A stretch of 11,753 nucleotides of DNA, taken from NCBI GenBank assembly GCA_018302185.1, contig JAGVZX010000039.1, positions 1-11,753 on the forward strand, written 5' to 3'. The notes under the pieces were generated by a model. The model was not told where the DNA came from. It did not search any database and saw nothing but the letters and a program-made list of their open reading frames with translations. The position numbers were made by a program, and so were the translations under genes. Positions 6,184-11,753 of this stretch are shown piece after piece. How positions within the stretch are numbered: the first letter of the stretch is position 1; each line of letters starts with the position of its first letter. Source of the DNA: Candidatus Woesearchaeota archaeon (GTDB taxonomy: Archaea > Nanobdellota > Nanobdellia > Woesearchaeales > UBA10200).

Positions 6184-7212
6184 ATGGTAAAAGTTGCAAT
6201 AAACGGATTTGGAAGGATAGGAAGATTGATTCTAAGGGCTGCGCAAAATGTCAAGGGTGTTGATGTAGTTGCTGTAAATGATCTTGGAGATGTAAAATCT
6301 GCAGCTCATCTCTTAAAATACGATTCTACGCATGGCAGATTCAATGGCAATGTTGAGGCAAGATTCTCATCAGATGGCTCTAATTCTGCAGGTTCAGATT
6401 CTGCTATTATCGTTAACAATCGAGAGATAAGATATACTTCAATAAAAGATCCAACTCAATTGCCTTGGAAAGAGCTGAAAGTTGATGTTGTATTGGAATG
6501 CACTGGTGTCTTTACAACAAAATCAGAGTGTGAAAAGCATATCCAAGCTGGAGCAAAAAAAGTCATCTTAAGCGCGCCGGCAAAAGCAGGAGAGCCTGTC
6601 AAGACAATTGTTCTTGGCGTAAATGACAAGGATTACAAAGGCGAAACTGTCATCTCAAATGCATCATGCACAACAAATTGTTTAGCTCCTGTTGTAAAAG
6701 TTCTAGATGAGAATTTTGGCATCAAGCGCGGCTTTATGACAACTGTTCATGCATATACAAACGACCAAAGAATTTTAGATCTTGCACATAAAGATTTGCG
6801 CAGAGCAAGAAGCGCAGCATTGAACATCATCCCAACATCCACAGGCGCAGCAAAAGCAATTGGTGAAGTTCTGCCGCAATTGAAGGGAAAATTAGACGGC
6901 ATTGCAATGCGAGTTCCTGTTCCAGACGGTTCTGTTATAGATCTTGTCGTTGAATTAAATAAATTAGTCACAAAGGACGATGTAAATGCAGTAATGAAAG
7001 CAGCTGCTAAAGGTCCATTGAAAGGAACATTAGAATACACAGAAGAGCCTCTTGTCAGCTCAGACATTGTAGGCAATCCTGCTTCATCTATTTTTGATGG
7101 CTTGTCAACAATGGTGCTCGGCAACAATCTTGTAAAAGTAGTCTCATGGTATGACAACGAATGGGGATTTTCCAATAGGATGGTTGAGCTGGTTAAATTG
7201 GTTGGGAAATAA
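6184..7212 (+). CDS. gap: Glyceraldehyde-3-phosphate dehydrogenase, NAD type
   Basis: Converts glyceraldehyde 3-phosphate, NAD and phosphate to 1,3-bisphosphoglycerate in glycolysis/gluconeogenesis. Taken from ATG 6184 it has 342 residues. A GTG at 6175 would add three residues, but it lies inside the GAGGTGG Shine-Dalgarno (6172-6178), so the ATG is the better start. Visible: NAD-binding GFGRIGR (8-14), VNDL with Asp33 as the usual NAD-selecting residue, catalytic SCTTNC with Cys162, base His189 (TVHAYTNDQ), IPTSTGAAKA (216-225), RVPVPDGSV (243-251) and WYDNEWGFSNRM (322-333). This is the class found in bacteria and eukaryotes, not the archaeal type-II GAPDH of many archaea. Haloarchaea and several DPANN groups also have it, so ancient transfer from bacteria is the usual explanation. 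It diverges from the NDH-2-like gene. Confidence 0.96.
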   Translation: MVKVAINGFGRIGRLILRAAQNVKGVDVVAVNDLGDVKSAAHLLKYDSTHGRFNGNVEARFSSDGSNSAGSDSAIIVNNREIRYTSIKDPTQLPWKELKVDVVLECTGVFTTKSECEKHIQAGAKKVILSAPAKAGEPVKTIVLGVNDKDYKGETVISNASCTTNCLAPVVKVLDENFGIKRGFMTTVHAYTNDQRILDLAHKDLRRARSAALNIIPTSTGAAKAIGEVLPQLKGKLDGIAMRVPVPDGSVIDLVVELNKLVTKDDVNAVMKAAAKGPLKGTLEYTEEPLVSSDIVGNPASSIFDGLSTMVLGNNLVKVVSWYDNEWGFSNRMVELVKLVGK

Positions 7213-7217
7213 GAAAA

Positions 7218-7227
7218 TTTATTTTTT
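7218..7227 (+). terminator. T-tract after gap
   Basis: TTTATTTTTT starts six bases after the gap stop codon and fills the 23-base gap to the convergent PHP gene. It is a plausible archaeal T-tract terminator. Confidence 0.45.
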
Positions 7228-7235
7228 ATATTCAT

Positions 7236-7919
7236 TTATTCAGCTTTCCTGCAGTTTCCATTCTTGACAGCATCTTTTATCTCCTCAACTTCAGCTTTTT
7301 TATTTGCATTCTTATCTTCAACTTTACAAATACTATACGCATCCTTTAATTGATCTGCCTTATGCGCATCTGAGCTATAGACGCATGGCTTTATTGCAGG
7401 AAACTGCTGATTGTTTCTGGGAATATAGCATTCCATCGCATCAAAATCAAGTTTTTGAATTTCTTCTAGTGTAAATCCTCCATTCTCGGGCAACGGATGT
7501 ACAGCAATAGCCAATCCTCCTGCAGAATGTATTTGTTTTATCACTTCTTCTGGCTTTGTATCTGGATCAATCGTGTTAATTCCAACATTCTCTTTTTCTT
7601 TGCCAAAATCCACTGCAACAATATGCCCAATAAACGGAGTTATCTCTAATCCCTGTATGCACAATAATCTTTTCTCGTTAAGGCATTTCTCTCTTATCTT
7701 CTCATCTATTGCATTATGGTCTGTTATGACTATAAAATCAAACCCCAGACTAATTGCTTCATTGATAATTGCTTCATAGCTCTCATTAGAATCAAAGCTG
7801 GCTAGTGTGTGGGTGTGAAAGTTGCCTTTTGCTTCTATATAACTGTAATTTGTGCAGCTCACTAGGGAAATCAATAATGCCAATATTACACTAATAAAAA
7901 CTATATTTACATGTTTCAT
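7236..7919 (-). CDS. PHP-domain phosphoesterase with lipoprotein-type signal
   Basis: 227 residues. The N-terminus is a hydrophobic signal (about 5-21) ending in the lipobox-like LVSC with Cys22, so the protein is probably exported and lipid-anchored on the outer face of the membrane. The rest is a PHP (polymerase and histidinol phosphatase) domain with the expected metal ligands: HTH at 35-37, DH at 67-68, Glu92, His99, HP at 141-142 and DAH at 184-186. PHP proteins hydrolyse phosphoesters (histidinol phosphate, nucleotides or nucleic acids); the substrate here is unknown. The C-terminal 30 residues are charged and Lys/Glu-rich. No Shine-Dalgarno precedes the ATG; a TATA box sits 26 bases upstream, so the mRNA is probably leaderless. 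It is convergent with gap. Confidence 0.85.
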   Translation of the reverse strand: MKHVNIVFISVILALLISLVSCTNYSYIEAKGNFHTHTLASFDSNESYEAIINEAISLGFDFIVITDHNAIDEKIREKCLNEKRLLCIQGLEITPFIGHIVAVDFGKEKENVGINTIDPDTKPEEVIKQIHSAGGLAIAVHPLPENGGFTLEEIQKLDFDAMECYIPRNNQQFPAIKPCVYSSDAHKADQLKDAYSICKVEDKNANKKAEVEEIKDAVKNGNCRKAE

Positions 7920-7940
7920 ATTAACATAATAATAAAGAAA

Positions 7941-7949
7941 TTATAAAAA
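7941..7949 (-). promoter_or_regulatory. TATA box giving a leaderless PHP mRNA
   Basis: The minus strand reads TTTTTATAA with its centre 26 bases from the A of the start codon at 7919, exactly the usual TATA-to-start distance. No Shine-Dalgarno is present between them. Transcription is therefore expected to begin at or very near the ATG. Confidence 0.55.
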
Positions 7950-7985
7950 TATATGTAAAAAATAATAAAAACAAATAATATTTAC

Positions 7986-8669
7986 TTATCTCTTAGTCAA
8001 TCTATTGTGGGAGTTATTGAATATCATCTCTACAGAAACATCTTCTGGCTTGTAATTGCCGTCTTTCTGCCTGAAAGTTGATGTTTGTTTTGGCTGTGCA
8101 GTTGCTTGCTGCTGCTTTGGTTCAGGAGTTTCCAATTCTATCTCAGATTCCTGCAATCCAAGCATCTGCCTTTTGGCTATTATATCTTCTGCAGATGATC
8201 TTGAAGAGCTGCTTGCTGAATTTTTTACTGCAGTTGTTTCAACTTTTCTATTCTTTAATTCTTCCATCTGGAAGTTCACAGCATTTATGCTTTTTGAAAA
8301 ATCATTTAATTTAGCGTTTGTATCTTCATAGAACTTTGCAAAGAACTTATCAAATTTTTGCAGAAACTCCTCTATCTTTACTAATCTCTCAGCAGCATCT
8401 GATACGATTTGTGTAGCCTGCTCTTGTGCTTGAGAAGATTGTGTATTTGAAGTTGTTGGTTGTGCATGTAAGCTTGAGGTAGTTTGTATTTGTGAACCTT
8501 GCTTTAAGCTTCCATCAATATTCTGGTCAGTAGCTGAGTGTATTTTAACCTGCATATGCCTTTTCTCCTGTATCATCTTGAATGCTTCTCCAATGTCTGC
8601 AGCAATCTTATTATTGACCAAATCTTGCGCTATCTTCCTATCCTTCTGTATCTGCTCTAAGAATTCCAT
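7986..8669 (-). CDS. Unknown coiled-coil protein, Gln/Ser-rich
   Basis: 227 residues of no family I recognise. Residues 1-40 look like a charged helix. Residues 44-90 are a Gln/Ser/Thr-rich, probably disordered linker. Residues 82-144 look like a long amphipathic helix (AERLVKIEEFLQKFDKFF and onward) able to form a coiled coil. Residues 150-205 are Ser/Gln/Pro-rich and disordered-looking. The last 20 residues, containing EDVSVEMIFNNSHN, may form a short conserved motif. No signal peptide or membrane segment is seen, so it is probably cytosolic, perhaps an oligomeric scaffold. AAGGTGGT at 8673-8680 (read on the minus strand) is a clear Shine-Dalgarno and fixes the start. Confidence 0.8.
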   Translation of the reverse strand: MEFLEQIQKDRKIAQDLVNNKIAADIGEAFKMIQEKRHMQVKIHSATDQNIDGSLKQGSQIQTTSSLHAQPTTSNTQSSQAQEQATQIVSDAAERLVKIEEFLQKFDKFFAKFYEDTNAKLNDFSKSINAVNFQMEELKNRKVETTAVKNSASSSSRSSAEDIIAKRQMLGLQESEIELETPEPKQQQATAQPKQTSTFRQKDGNYKPEDVSVEMIFNNSHNRLTKR

Positions 8670-8690
8670 GTTACCACCTTCTTTTGTCTT

Positions 8691-8718
8691 TTTATATGTT
8701 GTCTTTAGTATTATATCC
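8691..8718 (-). promoter_or_regulatory. Candidate TATA boxes of the coiled-coil gene
   Basis: Two boxes are visible on the minus strand: GGATATAATA (8709-8718), which would start transcription near 8687 and keep the Shine-Dalgarno in an 18-base leader, and CATATAAA (8691-8698), which would give a leaderless message lacking it. The first agrees better with the strong ribosome binding site. Confidence 0.4.
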
Positions 8719-8825
8719 AGTCTATATTGTTAGGTTATTTAAAAAATTATTGGATATCTGCCTGAATTATGTCTTATGCTTCTTGCATTATTATTGTATT
8801 TGTTGAGCTTGTGTTATAAAATCTA

Positions 8826-9028
8826 CTAAAGTGGTGGTGACTGCCGACGAACACTAGCTTAGATTATTAAAGAGTTGCTCCTCCTCTACGCTTTGATAGT
8901 GGTTATGTTAATGGAAAAGCATTGCGTGATATGTTAGTTGATATATAGTTGGAATTGCCCGTCGCAACATTAGTAGGGTTATTGTTTATTTATGTTCGTC
9001 ATAAAAAGGCAGTCGCCACCACTTTTTA
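8826..9028 (+). ncRNA. Structured RNA, copy 2 of the same family
   Basis: The ends pair as in copy 1: 8828-8845 (AAAGTGGTGGTGACTGCC) with 9008-9025, 18 pairs including a U-G at 8838/9015; then a one-sided bulge ATAAAAA (9001-9007); then GACGAACA (8846-8853) with TGTTCGTC (8993-9000). Compared with copy 1, the inner helix differs by two complete compensatory changes (G-C to A-U at its second and sixth pairs) and the outer helix by at least two more. GTTGC (8874-8878) matches GCAAC (8964-8968) by Watson-Crick pairing. Shared blocks: AAGAGTTG (8870-8877), TCCTCCTCTACG (8879-8890), TGCGTG (8922-8927) and TTGCCCGTCGCAAC (8955-8968). TTTTT (9023-9027) closes it. It lies on the strand opposite to both neighbouring genes, so it must be its own transcription unit. 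A TATA-like TTATAAAA lies at 8814-8821. Confidence 0.8.
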
Positions 9029-9047
9029 TGCTGATGTAGCTAAACAA

Positions 9048-9074
9048 ATTATTATTATTATTATTATTATTATT
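9048..9074. repeat. (ATT)9 microsatellite
   Basis: Nine perfect ATT units end two bases before the stop codon of the RDD gene (minus strand reads AAT units). On the minus strand it directly follows the stop, so it lies in that gene's 3' untranslated region. It is prone to length change by slippage. Confidence 0.9.
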
Positions 9075-9076
9075 CC

Positions 9077-9559
9077 CTATCTCATGTAGATCACATATGT
9101 TCTTGCAATCTTGTCATGCAGCCCTTGTCTCTTTCGGTCAAATAAGATGACTGCATATCCTACTCCAAAAAGGAATCCTGAAAGCATCTTCCCAAGTGTT
9201 CTTGCAATGGCTCTCTTAATCCCTATAAGCTTTCCTTGATCATCTGTAATCTTAAGCCCTAATATCAATTTTCCAGGTGTTCCTCCTTTTATGCCTTCCA
9301 TGTATGTTACAAATCCAAGATATCCTATGATCAGTAGATAATTGATGCCAGGAATGTCTTTAAAAATTATGCTTAAAGTGACATACACCATGGCAAATGG
9401 TATTCCTATCAGGGCAGAATCTATTATGTATGCCAAAGCTCTTATCCAAAATCCAGCATATCCTTTGTTGCTTATTTCTGTTCTACTGGTTTTTTCCTCT
9501 CTATCTGTGTCTATCGGCAAAGGGATTTTTTGAGAAGGATTCTCTTGATTTATCATCAT
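9077..9559 (-). CDS. RDD-family membrane protein
   Basis: 160 residues. After a polar N-terminal stretch of about 30 residues comes the RDD domain: AGFWIRALAYIIDS with Arg40 and Asp47 (35-48), three membrane helices (about 42-65, 72-88, 127-141), GGTPGKLILGLKI (92-104) and RQGLHDKIARTYVI (144-157). RDD proteins are small integral membrane proteins; some have been linked to ion/proton antiport, most are uncharacterised. It begins five bases after the preceding gene's stop (9565) with only a weak GAGTGAT ribosome site, so it is probably translated as the last gene of the surface-protein operon. The second ATG three bases in is an equally good start. Confidence 0.87.
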   Translation of the reverse strand: MMINQENPSQKIPLPIDTDREEKTSRTEISNKGYAGFWIRALAYIIDSALIGIPFAMVYVTLSIIFKDIPGINYLLIIGYLGFVTYMEGIKGGTPGKLILGLKITDDQGKLIGIKRAIARTLGKMLSGFLFGVGYAVILFDRKRQGLHDKIARTYVIYMR

Positions 9560-9564
9560 ATCAC

Positions 9565-10137
9565 TCAGATATTGAACAGCTCATCATCTTCCTTGATTCC
9601 TTCAAGCTTCTTTCTTTCTTTGATCGCTTTGATCTCTATCTTCTCCTCTTTTTTTGCTATTACAGGTGGCGCAGGCAATGGGCCTGGCTTGTTAAAGAAC
9701 ATGAATCCTAACATTGCTCCTACTGCAGCTAGAATGACGATCAAGCTTACTAATATCGCTTTACCAAGCGGCTTTTTCTTTGATGATGTTTGTAATTGCT
9801 GTGCTGCTTCTTGCTTAACATTCTCTTGTTTTGTAGGAGTTTGCTGTGCTTCTTGTTGCTGTCTTATCTCGCTTGGCTGCTGTAATGCAGATTTTTTCTG
9901 CTCGCTGAGCTGCGCATGCTGCTCTATGATCGAATCAGTGATTCCTTTCTTTTGAGTATTATCATATGTGCCATATCCTGTCTCTGCCTGCTCTAGTTTC
10001 GCTTCGCATGATATCTTTCTTTCAGGCACAGCTTTTTCTGTCCTGCATTCATTTATATCCGTGCATGTCCTTAGCCTTACTCCATTAGCACATCCTCCCC
10101 AATTGCTGCATCTCCAGTTTTCAGTCTGTTTGTGCAT
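9565..10137 (-). pseudogene. Cys-rich/TM tail, apparently frameshifted from the gene upstream
   Basis: An open frame of 190 codons that overlaps the end of the preceding gene by 61 bases in another frame. Order of parts: a Cys/Trp motif ENWRCSNWGGCANG (6-19) with further cysteines to residue 44, like the extracellular WxCSxWxxC modules of archaeal surface proteins; a long Gln/Glu/Lys linker (47-121); one transmembrane helix (about 126-148); and a charged cytosolic tail. The nominal ATG at 10137 has no good ribosome site and no signal peptide, which is odd for a Cys-rich, probably extracellular module. It fits much better as the C-terminal part of the 10077-11357 protein, reached by a -1 shift. 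Alternatives: a sequencing or assembly error, a real inactivating mutation, programmed frameshifting, or a coupled separate gene. Confidence 0.6.
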
Positions 10138-11357
10138 CCAGGATCGCTTGAGTCGATCAATAGGTCATCGTCATTGTCTATCCCATCTTCGCACAGGTAT
10201 TTTGGTGTAGCTGATTTGCCCAGATCCTGCTGCGCTGCTGTATCTCCTTCTTCCTGCATAACCTCTTTATTTTGCTTGTCTTCCTGCTCACTCTGCTCTT
10301 TCTCTATCACTTTCTCTTGCTCCTGCGTCACTTCCTTTGCAGCAGAATTCTTTAAGCCTGAAACTTCAAATTGGCTTCCTAAATCATTGCATACATAGCT
10401 CTCTTTTTTTGTTCCGTCGCAGTTTAAGAAGATCTCACTCTCTCCGTTGCATTTTTCTGACATCTGTGAGATGCTATCAACAGGCGCATCCTTGATGCAG
10501 ACGCTTTTGCTTTCTTTATTCAGCTTATCGAGATAGATCGTTTTTGAGTTTGCCTGGCTCTCAATCCCTCTGACAACGATATATCCTGTCTGCTCCAAAC
10601 TGGACTGTTTCTCAACATTGATCTGCCCAAGGTCAAGCTTCTGTTCTTTGTCAAAATCAAAATCAAACTTTATGATTGGCTTTTCATTTTCCTGTATCCT
10701 TATCTCTTTCTTGCCTTCATAATTATTTTCAAGCTTTTCATTGTTGTCTATCTTTATTTTTATATTTTCTTTTTCAAAATTCTTTGTCTTCTCTGCAACT
10801 TTTTCTTTTATGAATAATATATTGTCATCTACATCCAGGATCCCATCATCATCTGTATCTGTCGGGCATGCTCCGCAGTCTGTCTTGCAGCTGCATGGGT
10901 CTTCATTGCAGTCATTGTCGCCGCAGTAAGGCACAGGAGCTGCTGCAGCCAGTACAAGATCAAGCTTTGTGGCTTCGCCAGGATTAAAAGTTGCTAAGAC
11001 TATCTGCTTATCATTAGCATAAAATGTCAGTGTCTCTCCTTTCCTTGCTCCTTCAGCGCTTTCTCCAGGAATGTTTAATATTGGATAATAACCATACTTT
11101 CCGCCCTTTACAGCTGACTCTCCTAATACCTTATCCTCTCCTTTTATGATTATCTTTGTCCCTTCATCTATTCCTTTTACCTCACCAAAAAACTGGTTGA
11201 AGTCAAGGCTTGGCACTGCTGCTGCAAGAGTGCTGATTAAACTCATCAAGATTATTCCTAAGATTACAACAGGCATCATTTTATTTATCATTTCTCTCCT
11301 TATGATTCTGCTTATGCAGTTTATCTTTCTCATTTTTATCGTCTTCTCTTTTCTCAT
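10077..11357 (-). CDS. Exported surface protein, probably truncated by a frameshift
   Basis: 426 residues. A basic N-terminus and hydrophobic stretch (29-47) form a long signal sequence. Then: a beta-sandwich-like region (about 51-138); a Cys cluster with Asp repeats, YCGDNDCNEDPCSCKTDCG (144-162) and DTDDDGILDVDDN (167-179), resembling a calcium-binding loop; a Lys/Glu-rich stretch; a region with cysteines ending VSGLKNSAAKE (332-342), a type common in DPANN surface proteins; a Glu/Gln-rich linker; and CEDGIDNDDDLLIDSSDPGC (389-408). The last 18 residues look unlike the family and probably come from a shifted frame, with the true continuation in the frame that runs to 9565. GGTGAG (read from 11366-11371) supports the start. 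Its ATG overlaps the preceding stop as ATGA, indicating translational coupling. Confidence 0.8.
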   Translation of the reverse strand: MRKEKTIKMRKINCISRIIRREMINKMMPVVILGIILMSLISTLAAAVPSLDFNQFFGEVKGIDEGTKIIIKGEDKVLGESAVKGGKYGYYPILNIPGESAEGARKGETLTFYANDKQIVLATFNPGEATKLDLVLAAAAPVPYCGDNDCNEDPCSCKTDCGACPTDTDDDGILDVDDNILFIKEKVAEKTKNFEKENIKIKIDNNEKLENNYEGKKEIRIQENEKPIIKFDFDFDKEQKLDLGQINVEKQSSLEQTGYIVVRGIESQANSKTIYLDKLNKESKSVCIKDAPVDSISQMSEKCNGESEIFLNCDGTKKESYVCNDLGSQFEVSGLKNSAAKEVTQEQEKVIEKEQSEQEDKQNKEVMQEEGDTAAQQDLGKSATPKYLCEDGIDNDDDLLIDSSDPGCTNRLKTGDAAIGEDVLME

Positions 11358-11753
11358 GATGGTATCTCACCTTTCTCAGTTGCATATATCCAGTATCCTG
11401 TGCCTGGCTGCAACAGCTTATCTTTCTCTTTGATCTCAACTTTCCTGAAGCTGTCAACATAAAACTCATACAGAGAAGCATATTTGCCTGTTATCGTAAG
11501 GAATGCATCTTCCATCTGGACAGGCTTTTGCGAGAATACCCCTATCAGGTTCCAGCCCTTGCTTAATTTAGTTGTTACAGGCACTTCAACTCCGCCTACC
11601 TGCTGCTTTCCTGCAATCTTTACATCCGCAGGGGCTTTTGATCTGACTATGTAAGCCTTTCCTGGCTCTAAGATGTTTAAGTCACTTGGTATCTCACTGT
11701 CAGCATGCCAGACATTCCATCTTTCACTGCCTGCATCATACGAATAAACTTCT
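11354..11753 (-). CDS. C-terminal part of a large exported surface protein
   Basis: The frame is open from the window edge to TGA 11354-11356 and gives 132 residues; codons begin at 11752. It has no start within the window (an internal GTG at 11584 is not a start). Two related units are visible: VYSYDAGSERWNVW ... LNILEPGKAYIVR, and, after GWNLIGVFSQ, LYEFYVDS ... KLLQPGTGYWIYA. This beta-repeat pattern (aromatic strand, then L..L.PG.GYW) is common at the C-termini of large archaeal surface proteins. Function is unknown beyond a likely cell-surface location. It is the first visible gene of the minus-strand operon that continues with 10077-11357. Confidence 0.75.
   Translation of the reverse strand, partial: EVYSYDAGSERWNVWHADSEIPSDLNILEPGKAYIVRSKAPADVKIAGKQQVGGVEVPVTTKLSKGWNLIGVFSQKPVQMEDAFLTITGKYASLYEFYVDSFRKVEIKEKDKLLQPGTGYWIYATEKGEIPS

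Larger units (their letters stand above)
8670..9076. other. 407-base gene-free region
   Basis: It holds the promoter of the coiled-coil gene (8691-8718, minus strand), about 100 AT-rich bases in which I see no gene, the structured RNA at 8826-9028, a short AT spacer and the ATT repeat beside the stop of the RDD gene. No protein-coding frame here has a ribosome binding site or a recognisable product. Confidence 0.6.

Noticed and set aside
6747..7235. 162-codon frame antisense to gap
   Set aside because: It lies fully opposite the conserved GAPDH coding region and has no features of its own.
3882..9028. RNase P RNA, SRP RNA or 5S rRNA
   Set aside because: None of the invariant sequences of these RNAs that I know is present, and two diverged copies would be unusual for them.
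9048..9074. The ATT repeat as a CRISPR or attachment-site feature
   Set aside because: It is a simple trinucleotide repeat without spacers, integrase or tRNA nearby.
9530..9955. Cys-rich + strand frame opposite the Gln-rich linker
   Set aside because: The Cys/Phe/Ser-rich composition is what the complement of Gln/Lys/Glu codons produces; no ribosome site or promoter is seen.
11354..11584. A separate 76-residue gene starting at 11584
   Set aside because: The frame is open through to the window edge with the same type of repeat, so this is the end of a larger protein and the GTG is internal.

Overview
The window looks archaeal. Start codons are preceded by GAGG/GGTGG Shine-Dalgarno motifs or by TATA-type boxes about 26 bases from the inferred transcript start, with at least one apparently leaderless gene, and genes end in T-tracts without GC-rich hairpins. 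AT-richness, short intergenic gaps and surface proteins with CEDGIDND...DPGC and WRCSNWGGC cysteine motifs suggest a DPANN-type archaeon (Woesearchaeota-like). That lineage call is inference only; there is no rRNA marker here.

Bases 1-3850 (+): the last 34 codons of an unidentified protein, then a four-gene nickel-pincer nucleotide (NPN) cofactor cluster: larE (sulfur insertion), larB (NaAD carboxylase/hydrolase), larC (CTP-dependent nickel insertion, one unbroken ORF) and a NicO/UreH-like nickel permease. Together they import Ni and build the cofactor of LarA-type racemases. No larA is recognisable in the window.

Bases 3851-4130 and 8800-9030: two related, non-coding, strongly structured elements (about 200 bases each, + strand). 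Each is closed by a ~26 bp terminal helix with a one-sided bulge at the same place. The helix is kept between the copies by compensatory base changes although the sequence differs, and each is followed by TTTTT. Inside are blocks identical in both copies (AAGAGTTG, TCCTCCTCTACG, TTGCCCGTCGCAAC). G-U pairs indicate that the + strand is the RNA. I do not recognise the family; it is the most novel item in the window.

Bases 4131-5940 (-): a two-TM protein with a C-terminal DUF504/UPF0248-like domain, and a type-II NADH dehydrogenase-like flavoprotein. Bases 6184-7212 (+): a canonical NAD-type GAPDH with a probable operator-like inverted repeat at its promoter. Bases 7236-8669 (-): a lipoprotein-type PHP phosphoesterase with a leaderless-type promoter, and an unknown Gln/Ser-rich coiled-coil protein.

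Bases 9077-11753 (-): a tightly packed cell-surface operon, consisting of the C-terminus of a large exported protein (ATGA overlap), a signal-peptide protein apparently split by a -1 frameshift from its own Cys-rich/TM tail, and an RDD-family membrane protein.
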